Origin: Podospora pseudoanserina
Taxonomy: Eukaryota; Ascomycota; Sordariomycetes; Sordariales; Podosporaceae
Direction of reading: 5' to 3'
NCBI RefSeq assembly: GCF_035222485.1
Contig: NC_085920.1
Coordinates: 6,386,001 to 6,450,000 of the forward strand
Length of the DNA stretch: 64,000 nucleotides
The position numbers and the translations under genes are program-made. This document shows positions 45,992-58,217 of this stretch, in pieces (the first letter of the stretch is position 1; every line of letters begins with the position of its first letter). Under the pieces are notes generated by a model that was not told where the DNA came from, did no database searches, and saw nothing but the letters and a program-made list of their open reading frames with translations.

Positions 45992-48234
45992 ATGTCTCCT
46001 GTCTACCCTGTGACGGGCATCAAAGCCGGCGTTACTGGTACCACAGTCCCCCTCCGTCTAGAGGTGGACACCTGGTATCCCGGCCAAACACCCGAACACC
46101 TCATCCAGAACAACCTCTTCATCTGGGCCCTCCGCTTCCTCCAAGAGCGTGACCCCGATCACAAGCTCTCCTTCTTCCAGATCGCCGGCATACATGGCAT
46201 GCCATACCAACCATGGGATGAAGACACAGACGCCATCACTGCCAACGAGGGCTACTGCACCCACGACAGTCTCCTCTTTCCCTCCTGGCACCGCCCTTAC
46301 ATGCTTCTCTACGAGCAAGTCTTGTACGAAATCATGGTCAAGCAAGTAATTCCCCAGCTCCCAGAAGATAAGCAACAGGAATGGACGGACGCTGCTGCCA
46401 CTTGGCGTCTCCCCTATTGGGATTGGGCCCAGAAGAAGACGCGAGAGGGGCAGGATGAGACCCTGTACGATGTCCCACTCATCACCAAGCAGCCTAGAAT
46501 CAGTGTCATCGATCTTAAGGACGGGGTGACTGTGTTTTACATTGATAATCCAATGTATAAGTTCACGATGCCTGATGAGGAAAGGATGGGTTGTTTCGGG
46601 ATTGGCGACATCCAGGACACTGACGCCAACAACAACATCACGACCATTCCGGTATGACTTTTGTCCCAGTCAAAGATTTCATCACACTAACAACCGCTAG
46701 TTCTCCAAGGCTCAAGCAACCTCTCGCTGGGCCACTTACGAGCCCGAATCCGACACCGTCTCCACCCAATGGACCGAGGGCACCGTCCGCAACTCTCTCA
46801 TCACTTCCACACTCAACGAACATCCTTGGTACGGTAAAGGCATTGACAACGTTCCCCTCGCTGAGATGGTCTACCGCCTCTACGTCCACGACTACATTGC
46901 CTCCTACACCCAGTTCGCGACCACCAAATTCCGCACCTCCCCCGACTATGACCCCGGCTCACCAGCCGCCTACCTCAACCTGGAGTATATCCACAATAAC
47001 ATCCACAACTGGACCGGCGGCTTTGACAAATACGTCGGCCACATGGCCGAGCCCGCCGTCGCGGCCTATGACCCCATCTTCTGGATGCACCACGCCAACG
47101 TCGATCGCCAATTTGCCCTCTGGCAAGGCATCTCCCTCTTGGATCCCACCAAAAACTGGTTCGAGTCACGCAACGAGCAGCTGCAAGACGACGGGAACTG
47201 GTACATCAGAACCGGTGACCTCGACACCCCCTCCACTCCCCTCGCTCCTTTCCACAAGGATGCCGAAGGCAACTACTACACCTCGGACGACGTGAGAGAC
47301 ATCCACAAACTAGGCTACACCTACCCTGAACTCCAACCCTGGCTAGACAAGTACAAAGACACTCACGGCAACTTCGACGCGAGCCTCTATGTGGCCGACA
47401 TCAAAGCCATGATCAAAGCCATCTACTCCCCAGGCGAAATCGGCGCCCCGACCGAGATCTCCTCCATCCCTCGCTCCTTAACCAGCCCCCTCGGCCAACC
47501 CGACTTCAACAAAGACATAATCGTCAACGTCACCTACAACCGCTTCGCCCTCAACGGGATCCCCTACACAATCTACTTCTTCCTCGGCGCCCCCTTTCCC
47601 CTCCCTCCTACTCCGACCCCCTTCACACCCACCCCCAACACGTCGGCTTCATTTACACCTTCTCCAACCCCATCCACCGCAACCGCGCCGCCCCCGGCTG
47701 CGGCAACTGCCGCCGCAAAGCCCTCACCGACACCAAATCCCGCGCTCAAGTCCCCATCACCGGCGCGCTCATCGCCCGACACCCGGCCATCCACAACGGC
47801 AACTTGCCTCACGGTATTCATGAGCTGCCCAGCTTGGAGTCCGACACTGTGGGGGAGTACCTAGAAAAACACCTGCATTGGAGCATCCGATCTGTAAGTT
47901 TTATCGTCCTTTGTTTACTCTGTTTCTTTGTTGGGGTTAGTCTCGTTTGTTTAGCGCACCCGTTGGCCCCTTTATTGCCCCTATCTAGCCCCTGAGCAGG
48001 GGTTGTCGGGTGGACCCACTTTGCCCGCAAAGCGTCTGTGGTCAACATGCTGATGAAAATGGATGATAGCACACTGGAAGCGATATCGATATCCCAGAGG
48101 AAGCTCCTTTTGTCGAGATCTCTGTGTATCACCGCAATGCCAAGTTTGATGATGTGGGCAACGCAGCGCGGTATGAGCGTGTCGAGCGGGCTACTCGGAG
48201 CAAGCCAGGGGGGTATCGCTCTGTGACTGCTTGA
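45992..48234 (+). CDS. tyrosinase (type-3 copper monooxygenase)
   Basis: Exon 1 is 45992-46651 and exon 2 starts at 46701 (49-bp intron, phase 0). CuA site: GIHG (His68), CTH (Cys89 and His91, the usual thioether pair) and SWHRPY (His100). CuB site: YIHNNIHNWTGG and FWMHHANVDRQF. No signal peptide, as expected for intracellular fungal tyrosinases with a C-terminal lid. The lid is present: HTHPQHVGFIYTF, CGNCRRKALTD, SRAQVPITGALIARHP and YLEKHLHW; after further intron(s) starting at 47895 comes FVEISVYHRNAKFDDVGNAA and a stop at 48232. The lid is one frame off the catalytic part; the change falls in a C/T run about 47588-47605 and is probably an indel or sequencing error. Family knowledge: oxidises monophenols/diphenols to quinones for pigment or metabolite synthesis. 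Confidence 0.85.
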
Positions 48235-49113
48235 TTTCTCTTTGTGCTTTTCTTCTTTCTTTGGCTTCCTAGGTGCTTCCTGATGTGTGGGAGATGATAG
48301 GGGTCCAAGATTGCCAGCTGGACACAGATGATGGAAGCTGGTGCAGCCCAACTGCGCGCACGGCTCAGACGGCTGCGGGATCATCACCGAAATGACTTCT
48401 TAGCAATGCTGCCTCGCACTTCCAATCATGCAATGTGACCATCCTTCTGCCACCTCTTTGCTTTTCCAACCCACTACCATCATGTTCCTTGTCGCTCTCA
48501 CCTTCCCCTCCAGCTCTCCGCATTTCCGTTTCCTGCCAGAGTTTCCATTGCACGCACCTCCCCGTTCTAGCTCCCATCTGGAAAAGATCCCAGGATGCAA
48601 CACAAACACATCATATGATGGCTTCATCCTTCCCCTTCTTCGAGAATCTGCATCCCATATCCGGTTTCTGACGGCCTCAAACTGCACTTCTCCCCATCCC
48701 AAACCGAAATCCTTCACGAGAAGGCCAAGAATCCCATTTGATGATCCCTTGCCTGCCCGAGAATTGGTACAACCAGCGATTACAAAAGAATCCATCATTG
48801 GTTCCTCCACCAAGCTGTGCAGCCCGATAATGTGCAGATCCATATTGATATTTGCATCACTCCCACCAGTAATCAAGAGATGCTGGACACCACCTCCCCA
48901 GGCTTTGCTGCACTCATCCCACGTTCTGTTGTCGCAACCCCAACTGTGAACCTTGATCAGAAAGCGGGGTCAATAGCGGCAATTGGGGTAACAGAGCCTC
49001 ACCAGGCTGGGGGCATCGAGGTACTAATAGATGGCGATGACTCTCTTTCGACACGTATTTTGAAGAGAAAGACGACGCAACCAGACAGGCAGAGACGAAG
49101 GCCGCCTTGGCTT
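48235..49113. other. intergenic, doubtful ORFs only
   Basis: A 173-codon plus frame (48428-48949) and a 158-codon minus frame (48400-48876) lie opposite each other with no domain. One may be part of an unknown gene, but I cannot choose. Confidence 0.35.
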
Positions 49114-50523
49114 ATGAAGATGGCTGCTATCACTGCATCAGCTCCCGGTCGCATAGACTACTATGCACAGAGCTTGTGCCCCAGTACCACCACTTCAGTG
49201 ACTTTCAAGAGAGGGACAGGGGAAACTCTACCTGGGTTCCCCTCTCAGTACAAGGGTGAGAGGGTGTGGACAGGATCCAAGTGGTTAGACCCCAACCTTG
49301 AGAAGAGTTACATCGTGCAGATCGACAAAGACGACTTGCTTGAGGTGGAGAATGCTCTCCGCCATTTTCAAGGTAATGGAGCCATGAACCTCCCGGCCCC
49401 TTGACCTGTGTTGATGAAGCTGACAGAAAGTGGTCATCAGGTCTGAACGTGCCGCCTGGTCTTTTAAGTCGCGACACTTTCCCTCTCCCCAAGGGGCTGA
49501 GCAACAGGCTTCGGAAGGTATCTCAAGACTGCTACAATGGTCGTGGGTTTGCCATTGTTCGTGGTATCTCTCCTGATCGTTTCACCGACGAGGAGAATGT
49601 GCTTGTCTTTGGCGGCATATCCTCGTACATCGCACCCACTCGCGGATTCCAAGATGTTCACCGTGAGCTTGTCACTTGCCATGTCCTGAGTGAGGATATG
49701 AGACCTGGCTCGAAGGAGCAGAATTTGAGACCTGCATTTACCAATGGCCGACTGGTGAGCCTCTGCTCCGGAACGTGAGAAGCAATTGGCTAACCCGATG
49801 AAGGCGTTCCATACCGACGTCGGCGATATTCTCGCTCTCCATACGCTGGGCGTATCCGATACAGGTGGTGAAACGATGATTGCCAGTGCTTGCCAAATCT
49901 ACAACGAGATGGCAGAAAGTCGACATGATCTGATTCAAGAGCTTGCCCAAAACTGGGCTTTCTTCCAGTAAGTTGTGCTCTGAATACTTCAGTTTGTTGC
50001 AATTTGCTGATATGAGAATAGCTCCCAGGACTACTACACCGACGGGACTCCTCTCCTGACGAACGCCCCGGGGGACAAGTTGGTGTTCCAGTTCTCAAGG
50101 CTGCCCATCACAGGCTTTCGAAGCCAGGGTGCGAACCCCACTCTCCCTCCGCCCAGTGAGAAGCGTCTTGAGGCCATGGCCAAGGTGGAAGAACTGGCGT
50201 GGAAGCATGCTTTCCCGTTGCCTCGGGAACCTGGAGATATGGCGTACATCAACAACTTGTGTCTGATGCATGCTCGCAGCGCCTTTGACGTGGACAAAGA
50301 GGGCAACCCACTGCCCTCAAAGCGTCATCTCGTCAAGCTAATGCTGCAGGATCCAGAGTTGGCGTGGGAACTTCCTCAACATCTCGGCTGGTATCTGGAG
50401 CGTGTCTATGGCCCGAACCAAGAAGACGGGGGCAGGACTGAAAAATGGCAGCTCAGTGTGAAGGACGAATCATTGCCCGATGGTCGGATCTGGGCTGGCT
50501 CTGGAGCCCTCTCCAATGGCTAA
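49114..50523 (+). CDS. TauD/TfdA-family Fe(II)/2-oxoglutarate dioxygenase
   Basis: Four exons (49114-49372, 49441-49754, 49804-49967, 50022-50523) sum exactly to 413 codons (412 aa). The iron-binding HxD is FHTDVGD at the start of exon 3; TDGTPLLTNAPGDKLVF and the distal NNLCLMHARSAF supply the late His and the 2-oxoglutarate Arg region. YNGRGFAIVRGISPDRFTDE is typical of fungal TauD-like proteins in secondary metabolism. Either 49114 or 49120 can be the start. Family knowledge: these enzymes hydroxylate or desaturate small organic substrates in the cytosol. The gene is convergent with an MFS transporter, the stops being only 24 bp apart, and both lie near a tyrosinase and a BBE-type oxidase, which suggests tailoring of a metabolite. 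Substrate unknown. Confidence 0.85.
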
Positions 50524-50547
50524 GAGCATTCCCAAACTTTTCCCCTC

Positions 50548-52871
50548 TTAGTTGGTTGGTGCTATTGCCTCGTTGTCACTCCTTTCAGGATTCTTGTCCA
50601 GATGTTTGATGTTCATGGCTGCAGCCAGAATGATTACCATTGCCGCCAGTGAACAAGGCACAACTTCCATATTAGGTATTAGCAGGACTTCCTTTGGTCT
50701 CTTAGGTATGGAGATCATAGGGTGGCAGCAAACTCAAGAGACAGTACTCACAGAATGCGGTATGCATCCCATTTTCAAAAGCCACCAGAACTGCCGTGCG
50801 TGCACCTGTGTTGAGTCTCCTGACACTTTTCAAATCTCTCATGGCATCAAGAATAATTCTCTCCGTGGTCTTGGAATCACCCAGGCTGGAGCGAATGCCA
50901 ATCTTTGCGACCGACCGAGTTATCGTAGACATAAGCGCCATGCCCAAGTCCGCTCCAAAAGTCTCGATGAGGTAGTACAATGCTAGTGTTTGAGGCCACC
51001 CTAAGATAGATATGTTAGCGCGTGAGGTTGTATGTCTGTGGACACGATAGGCAATACATTTCTTTTCCGTGCTCGACAAAGTGGCATAGAGCAGACAGCT
51101 CTGCCACAAGCCAGTACTGATACCAAAAACAACAAGCAATGGCGCATGTTGCGCTAGTTCGGGTTCTTTGACTCGTCAGCATTGGCATTTGTCCAAGAAA
51201 ACAAGACATCACCTTACTAATTAATCGCATAGCAAACAGAGAGCAGCATGCTCCCAATGCCATGGCGTTTGCAAGCATTATACGCTGCACTGGGAGGATA
51301 TCGTTCTTAATTAGATACCCGCCAGAAATGGCACCGATGGGAAACCCAAGAAACACACAGGTCAAGGCCCAATCCTCAAGCGATGGGCCATCGAAGGCGC
51401 GTACTTGGATGTAAGGTGGTATGATGAAAACAATCTAAGTCTCGTTAGCAGCTAGCCAGACTGGATAAGGTACGAAGCGAGTAATCACACCGAATTCAAA
51501 ATGGAAATAACTCCAAACACTTGAAACAGGACACTCAGATACTTCTTCGTGAAAATTGGTGTCATGTCAATAACGGGGAAAGAGGCGATCTTGAGCTCGT
51601 AGACCACGAATATCACCATAAACAACGGACCGAGAATGAGGAGGGCCACTTCTAGAGGATCTGTCCAGCGGAGAATATTGTCGCCGAGCGTGAAGGCAAC
51701 GAGAGGTGTGGTTACCGCCAAAATGAGCAACAGCCAACCTCCTCCATCTGCGTGGGATGGCAGCTGAGAGGGATCGCCGTGCTTGAGCAAAGTGGACTGT
51801 GAGTACCGTGCGTGACAGGCAATCTTTTTAAATGACCAATGAAGCACGACCACTCCAGTGAGGGCGAATAAGACCTCTAGGAGAAAGGCGCTGGTGGCCT
51901 GGTTAGCACGTGCCATACGACAAAAGGTTGCCTGAAAGTCGAGACACACGAATGCCAACCAAATGACCTGTACATCCAAGCACCCAGAGGCCCTGCTGCC
52001 ATGCTAGTTCCCATTTCGATGCATGTAACAAAACTTTCCCAGATTGCGAGCTGTTTGACGCCAACAATTTCTACCCTTCGTCAGCACTTTCACTGTGTTC
52101 AGGTGTTGAATGACAAACCATTGATGACGATCATGGAGAGCAGAGTGATCCCTGATGAGCCAAAGCCCACGACAAATCTGGAGCCCAGGAGTTGCCAAAA
52201 TGATGTGCTAATGGTGCTGTATGCCATGTCAGCGGCAGCTGAATCATATGCCTCAGTAGGTAGGTAGGCACATACCAAAGGGTAAGCCCGAACGCGAATG
52301 ATCCATACGCAATGAACATCATCCGTTTGATCCCATGATATGCGAGAAGGTAAGAGTACTGTGATGACATCAGCTTCGTGGACCTGAAAATCTAATGCTA
52401 GGTTCAAATGAGTACCACTGGCACAAAGATGGCTGAACATATCGACGCCGTAAGCATAACCCAGGATGCATCCTTGAAATGTTGAAGGTCAGAAGCTAGA
52501 TTCAGTTTTTTTCGTCAGTAAGAGTCGTTCAGGGCTTGTTGTACGAAGACGCTCACCGAGACGGGAGTAGCTCGTGGCTAGAAACGCAATATCAAAAGCT
52601 TTCACAAAGATGCTTGACCGTGTTAAGGATGTTCGGTTGTGGTAAAGTCTGAAGATGCAAGGAGGACACACCCAGCCAGTAACGCGGGGCCCATCAACCA
52701 CAAAAGACCGTTTTCAGAGGCGGTCGATGCCTCATCACGAGGACTTGATAAGGGGAGAAGCGGGTCCTCTTCATTCAGGTTGCTCGAGTTTGTTTCGTCG
52801 ATCTGAGCATGGTCGGCAACTGCTGAGAGGAAAGTGCCCTCCGGCCTTGCATTGTGGTGGGTGGCAGCCAT
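50548..52871 (-). CDS. MFS transporter (multidrug/metabolite exporter type)
   Basis: Start 52871, stop TAA at 50550-50548, about nine exons. Readable pieces in order: acidic cytosolic head (DPLLPLSSPRDEAS), GLLWLMGPALLAG, IFVKAFDIAFLATSYSRL, SWVMLTASICSAIFVP, YSYLLAYHGIKRMMFIAYGS, FWQLLGSRFVVGFGSSGITL, QLAIWESFVTCIEMGTSMAA, then transmembrane segments in 51979-51485, 51365-51190, 51139-51060 and 50990-50760, and a tail ending SDNEAIAPTN after an intron with GTGAGT at about 50754. The layout fits the 14-spanner drug:H+ antiporter or siderophore-type group. Exon junctions in the first half were checked by phase and are good; the total was not summed. Its role is probably export of, or resistance to, a product of the neighbouring enzymes (inference). 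Confidence 0.8.
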
Positions 52872-54250
52872 GACGCAGGATGGAGGGAGGACACACAATG
52901 GAGTGCTTACGGAAGCAGGGTGGAAGGAGGACAGTGGGATGCGTGATTTACATCGAACGAAAAGAATAATAACCCTCACAGATTCAAGCCTCAAAGCCCA
53001 TCGAACCTTTTCACGTTCTGCCCAGCTTCGTGTTGCCTCTTGACCCGACGAGTGCTTGGAGATATCTGGGGCTGAGAAAGTTGCCGTGTGGTCGGATGTG
53101 TTGGCAGGTGGCAGATTGTTGCACAGCAGGCATGCCAGTCAGCCTGCAGGATCAAACTAAACCATTTGGGGCACTCGGCCTCGACTCTGCGACCCCTTTT
53201 CGACATTCGGCAAGCGTGCAACATGTGATTATCATCTTGATGGGCGCTCCCCGGGCGAGCCAAGAGTCCAGCAAGCCCCATCACACTATAAGTGATGAAT
53301 TCTGCGTGTGGCCCAGGCGGGTTTTCAAAGCCAACAGTTCCAAAAACTGACTTCTCATAGGTACCGACTTCCCGTTTGGGCATTCGGGGGAGGATGATGA
53401 CCGTGTAGAAGTTATGTAGAGCTTTGACTGTGAAATGAAGAGTCAGTGATAGCTCAAAGATGGGGATAACATTTTGAGGCGCGTTCGGAATGTTATAAGA
53501 AAACTTCCGTCCGGCATCTCGGTTGAATCATATGTCCCCTTTCAGACAAAACAGATGCATCTAGTGTCTTGATACCTACCATGCAAAGTCCGAAATTTCC
53601 AACAACCTGCAGTCCTGTGGAGGGAGCCCATAGTCAGCTAAACAGAGGCAACAGTGTGCATGGTGACAGGTATGATCTCTACCTATCTGTGGCAGTGAGT
53701 GAGCAGCCACTAACTTTATATCAAAGGTCTCGTTCGAGACAGGCCTCACCGAAATCGGCGGGAAACACTATGGAACACGACCTCTTGGGAGTGGGTGCTT
53801 GGGTAATACCCTATCATGAAGTCACAGTCCCGTCTTCTGTCGAGATAGGCACGGCACAGGGTGGCAACAAATTCAGCTTGAGGGCCAAGTCAAAATTATG
53901 CAAACGATACGTCCACGCCATCATGCTACCCCCCGACAGTTCCCAACTTTGCACCACAGCTACATCCTATAATGCGAGACGAAGGATTAGTCTAGAGCAC
54001 CATGTGCAGTTCGAAAGAAGGAGAGCCGAATATGGCATGCTGGAGCGATACTTGGAAGAGATGAACCGTCCGTTAATCTTTTCCCAATAGCGAAGCTGAA
54101 CACAAAGAACCAAATCGTGGGTGGAGCATTTTTGTATAGTATATGAACGCGCTTGACATTCGGGAAGCGCCGTTCTGTGTTCGTGGGGGGCTCGGAAACC
54201 CATAAGTTGGAAACCTTACGAATGACGAAATGCATGATATTTCTGCTGTG
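52872..54250. other. intergenic with one doubtful ORF
   Basis: The MFS promoter lies just upstream of 52871. A 173-codon plus frame (53569-54090) has a mixed composition, no signal peptide and no domain, and may be chance. Confidence 0.35.
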
Positions 54251-55013
54251 TTAGATAGTGGGTTGTGAGAACGGCTTCTCCAAAGCGTCAATAACAACAT
54301 GCTCTTCTTCTCCACCCACTCGTGCCGTGTCGGTGCCGACCAAAACGTAACCAAGTTCCTCATAAAGCTTCCTGCCCATTGGACTGGCCATAACAGTCAA
54401 AATCCAACCACCTCTTCTCACGGATTCATCAACACCCCAGTCACACAGTCTGGTTCCAGCACCACGCTGGCGAAAGTCAGGGTGCGTTACGAGCATCCAA
54501 AGGTGAAGTTGCTCTTTCCCATACGACTCAAAGCATTTCGCAAATGTCCGTTCCATAGCGGCTGCGTATGCCTTCATGTGTTCCCGGTTACCATCCCGTC
54601 GTTCGTCAATGAAGAGATCTACTCCAGGTTACACAAGATCAGTCAGCCAGCTGGCACCAGAGTACAATAATCTTACCTCCGCCTTTGGCCTTGATGTGAA
54701 CAGCAATATCCCAGACACCAATAGCAATGGGGAGGTCATCGAGTCCTGCCTCCTCATTGGTCACTGTGACAACGTTGAAGGCGAACTTTTCTGGCTGCTC
54801 TAGGTACTCCTCATACTGTCGGCGCGTGTACTTCCAGAAGTCCTCCGGGTATTTGTCGCGGTATGGAAACTTGTAGTTGCAACCTGGGTCGTCGGGAAAA
54901 CCAGCCTGGATGACCCGAGTGATGGCGTCGAGGTCGTTCTTGGTGGCTTTCCGCATGACGAGAATCTCGGCACCATAACGCTCGCGGTACAATTCATAAG
55001 GTCCACCGCCCAT
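54251..55013 (-). CDS. GNAT-family N-acetyltransferase
   Basis: Exons 55013-54677 and 54621-54251 (55-bp intron) give 236 codons (235 aa). N-terminal MRKATKNDLDAITRVIQAGF is the usual GNAT start block. The acetyl-CoA loop is LWMLVTHPDFRQRGAGTRLC (RQRGAG equals the R/QxxGxG/A motif), followed by LTVMASPMGRKLYEELGYVL, the typical last part of the fold. An alternative start at the internal Met (MRKATK) would drop about 20 residues. Probably cytosolic. Substrate unknown; fungal members of this type are often listed only as GNAT. No frame problem. Confidence 0.85.
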
Positions 55014-55794
55014 GGTTGGTAATGCCGGATACTATCAGGCTCGGTCAGGCAGGGTGAAAGGTGTGGATGGCCCTTGCAATCGTCAGAGATGATCTGGAGG
55101 CTGAGCTGGGTTGTACAGAGCGGGACTCAGACTTGGGTGGATTCTGCCTTACGCACCTTGACGGCCAAGAGAGAGTGTCAAATTCCAATTCCTTGATTGA
55201 GAACGTTTGAAATCTGGGACTGAGGCGCAGGAACGTGGCCGCCTAGAATTGGATCTCCTGGAGCCTTCTTGTATCGCGGTTGCCTTTGAGGTGGGCTGGA
55301 TAGCGGGGTGTTGGGGTAGAAGTGTGATTGGTTCGTCCTGCAGCTGCCCGTCCGGTCACCCAGAAGGAGGCCGATTACCCAATTCGGTAGTCGGCCACTC
55401 CAAGCCACACAATTCCCTGTTGAAGCATTCTGGGAGTAAATGTGACCGTATGTACCGATCTCCCCCCCGTGCTTACATACTCCCCTGTCACAACAGCTGG
55501 GCAAACTGAGGGGTTTTGTCACCCTATTTTGATGAGAAAATGCACTGATATCTGAGTTACACAGGCAGACCATGGAGCCATCGCCCCGTTTACAAGTCTC
55601 CCTGCAGCGTACACACTGTCGATATCCTCTTGACCTTCCTCGTTTGTACGGCTCAACGTTCCGGCCACAAATATCTGGGACACACACCCCACCCTGTGCT
55701 ATCACGCGGTTTTATCCCTCCCAAACTACCGGGCCTCTTTGTAGATTCAATATCCAAGTTACATTTCGATAATCCACAGCCCACGCTGCGCAAC
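55014..55794. promoter_or_regulatory. divergent spacer between GNAT and regulator genes
   Basis: About 780 bp. The open frame of the regulator runs upstream to 55630, but its ATG at 55795 is preferred because the upstream part lacks protein-like composition. Confidence 0.45.
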
Positions 55795-58097
55795 ATGTAT
55801 CCCCAGGCATCACAATTCGGTCAGGTTGAAGGGCGCGAGGAATACTGGGAGGAGAGATGGCCATCATGGCCAGGACCTTTCCTTCCACTCGATGAAAGCA
55901 TGGCCCTGATTGAGGCTTCTGTGTTTCCTCCTTTTCCGAGCCCCCTTCCTTTCTCGAATGCTCAGGCTCCTCTCCCGCCCGCAGGGTTGGAAGAGCTATT
56001 CCCTGAGATTCACCACCAAGTGCTGGTGAATGGCTTGGACAAGAATGGGCAAGACGAGCCTATCGTATCTGAGGTGGAGTTCTTCGGTCTGTCTGATGGT
56101 GCGCTGGGTGGTCAGGACTTTCTCGACTTGGAGGCCCCTTTGGAATCTTTCGCTAAGGAACCTGGGCTTGGTCATATTCGGTCTTCCCCACTGCCGCAAG
56201 TCCAACCAGTTACCCAACTATCGAGCCCCGACACATTAGGTTTCTCATCCCAGACTCTGTCTATATCCCCGAAGACAGTGACGTCCAACCCCTTATCAGA
56301 ATCGCCCAAGACTGTCGCCTCCAAGACACTGTCACCCGTTGGGAGTCCTACGACCACACCCACCCAGCAAGTTCAGTTTCTTCAGTACGATCCTGCCAGG
56401 CCCACAAAGAGGATCCCAAAGGCAGCCCGTCCTCACAATGGGAGACCTCCGACCACAGAGAGAAAGCCACGTTCTGTGACCAAAAGAAAGAACGTGCTGC
56501 TGGAGAATGAAGTACGACCCAACCTTCTCAAATAACATCGATGTATCGTAACTTACTTTTCCTTTAGGCTTCCGTGATATCGAAGAAGAAAGACGCAAGT
56601 GGTAAACTGCAGTCAGTCGTGGAGGTCTGGGGGAAGCATCAAACGGTGCGCAAGGAAGCAAGCGAGGAAGAGAAACAGAACACTCGATACAACCGGCAGC
56701 ATGGTGCCTGCGAAAAGTGTAGGAAACAAAAGCTCAAGGTGAGTTCTTCCGACCAGTGCCCATTTTCCCGTGCAACTTGCTAACTTCGGTATCAAGTGTG
56801 TCCAAATGGAACTGCAATACACACCATGCGCAAGATGCCTAAATTTGTACTTGAATGACCTCAAGAGGATGCAGAATGGAGGCCCTTTCAAGGTTCAGCC
56901 CTGTGTCAGAATCGAGATCCTTGGCCTTCCTCTGCACCGAAAGGGTCCGACAAAATATTCAGAACTCGATACCTGGCTTCCTCAGAAACAGGCCCAGCTG
57001 GAATGGCACACTTTTGACAACACCACTCGAGTGTTCAAACTTACTCAAGGTTTCGGGGAGGGAATGGACAATGCACTGCGTCTCCGGGTGTCCAGATTCA
57101 AGCCTGGACCAGGAGACCGCACTGCGTACTTCTGGACTGACAAGAAGACCGGGCTACTGCGTTCTATGGAGATGCCGCCCTACTTCATCAGCGACATGGA
57201 TGCCGCCAAAGCCAGTGTTGTCGAGTTTCTTCGCAATGCTCGCTCCGTCTACATTGACACCCTACTCGGTGATGCCAGCCCGATAACTCGCAAGACGTTT
57301 GAGTCTGCTTTGAGATTCTCAGCTTTTGGTCAGGTAAGCTAAATTGTGACTGCTGGGGGAGGCCTAACTAACCAGAGGTACAGAGCAAACTGGTATCTCT
57401 TGCCCTCGACACCTGGGTTGCCGCACGGTTCATTGAAAGTCACTGGCGTGTCTTCGAGGGTGGTGAGGAAATCGGGGCTCACCCCACCGCCGAGGCCGGC
57501 CATCCTTACGACGGCTTCATCCCCGTAACACCAATCATGGATACGCAGCTCGACAACTTGGTAATTGCAGATCTGCTAGCGCCGATGAGAGAAGAGCTTC
57601 TCAAGCGGCTCAAGGCAAAGATTGACGAGAAGAAGCGCTCCAACTGGCTGGAGATTTACCTCACGCTTTTCGTGATGATGTCTAACACCGGTTGGATCAT
57701 CAAAGACATGATTGCCATGACAACGTGGAAGGGCCTCAAGATGGGCAATCGTGGGGGACAACTGACAAGAGGTTACATTCACGCCTCCAAATCTCTGCTC
57801 TCATGCTTTCACTACGCCTGCTCCGGGTCATTCCCTTTCACCATACCGGAGAATGAGCTGAAGACAGGAAACCACAACATGACCAGCGACCAGATTGAGT
57901 ACATGGCCTTTGTGCAGCAAGAGCTTGCCCGTGAAGGTTCCAAGCATGCCAACTGGAAGAGTCTGGACATGTACAAGGACGATGAATACTGGACCCACCA
58001 GCTACTGTGCAATGATTGGAAGGGAGACGCGCCTTACACAGCAGGACCAATCGATGACTTTACCGAGGATGATTTTCTTTCTTCTTCTACTACATGA
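55795..58097 (+). CDS. fungal zinc-finger transcription regulator, atypical Zn2Cys6
   Basis: Four exons (55795-56511, 56568-56738, 56797-57333, 57384-58097) total 713 codons (712 aa), all phase 0. The N-terminal 240 residues are Ser/Pro/Thr-rich, activation-domain-like (SPKTVTSNPLSESPKTVAS). A basic region (RKPRSVTKRKNVL) precedes the cysteine cluster ACEKCRKQKLKC...PCARC at residues 287-310; intron 2 falls just before the third Cys. Five cysteines fit CX2CX6CX9CX2C, but the sixth is 21 residues on (Cys332) instead of 6-8. The C-terminal 380 residues form a helical, Trp-containing region. Family knowledge: binuclear zinc regulators bind CGG-containing sites in the nucleus. It is a candidate pathway regulator for the oxidoreductase genes to the left. 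Confidence 0.8.
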
Positions 58098-58217
58098 TTG
58101 CGCTGCTTCAGGGGCGTTTTCGGGAGAGTTATCTGGATTCAAAGGGCTTTGCATACAGTTGCAATGGAATTTCCATCCAAAGAGATATATCTATGTGAAT
58201 ATAACCAGAACATCTGT

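Noticed and set aside
46654-47295. 213-codon Pro/Ser/Thr-rich ORF
   Set aside because: Shadow of the tyrosinase second exon; the tyrosinase frame carries the copper sites.
48400-48949. Opposed ORFs of 158 and 173 codons
   Set aside because: They overlap on opposite strands with no domain; neither can be preferred.
53569-54090. 173-codon plus-strand ORF
   Set aside because: No domain, signal peptide or plausible start context; composition looks random.
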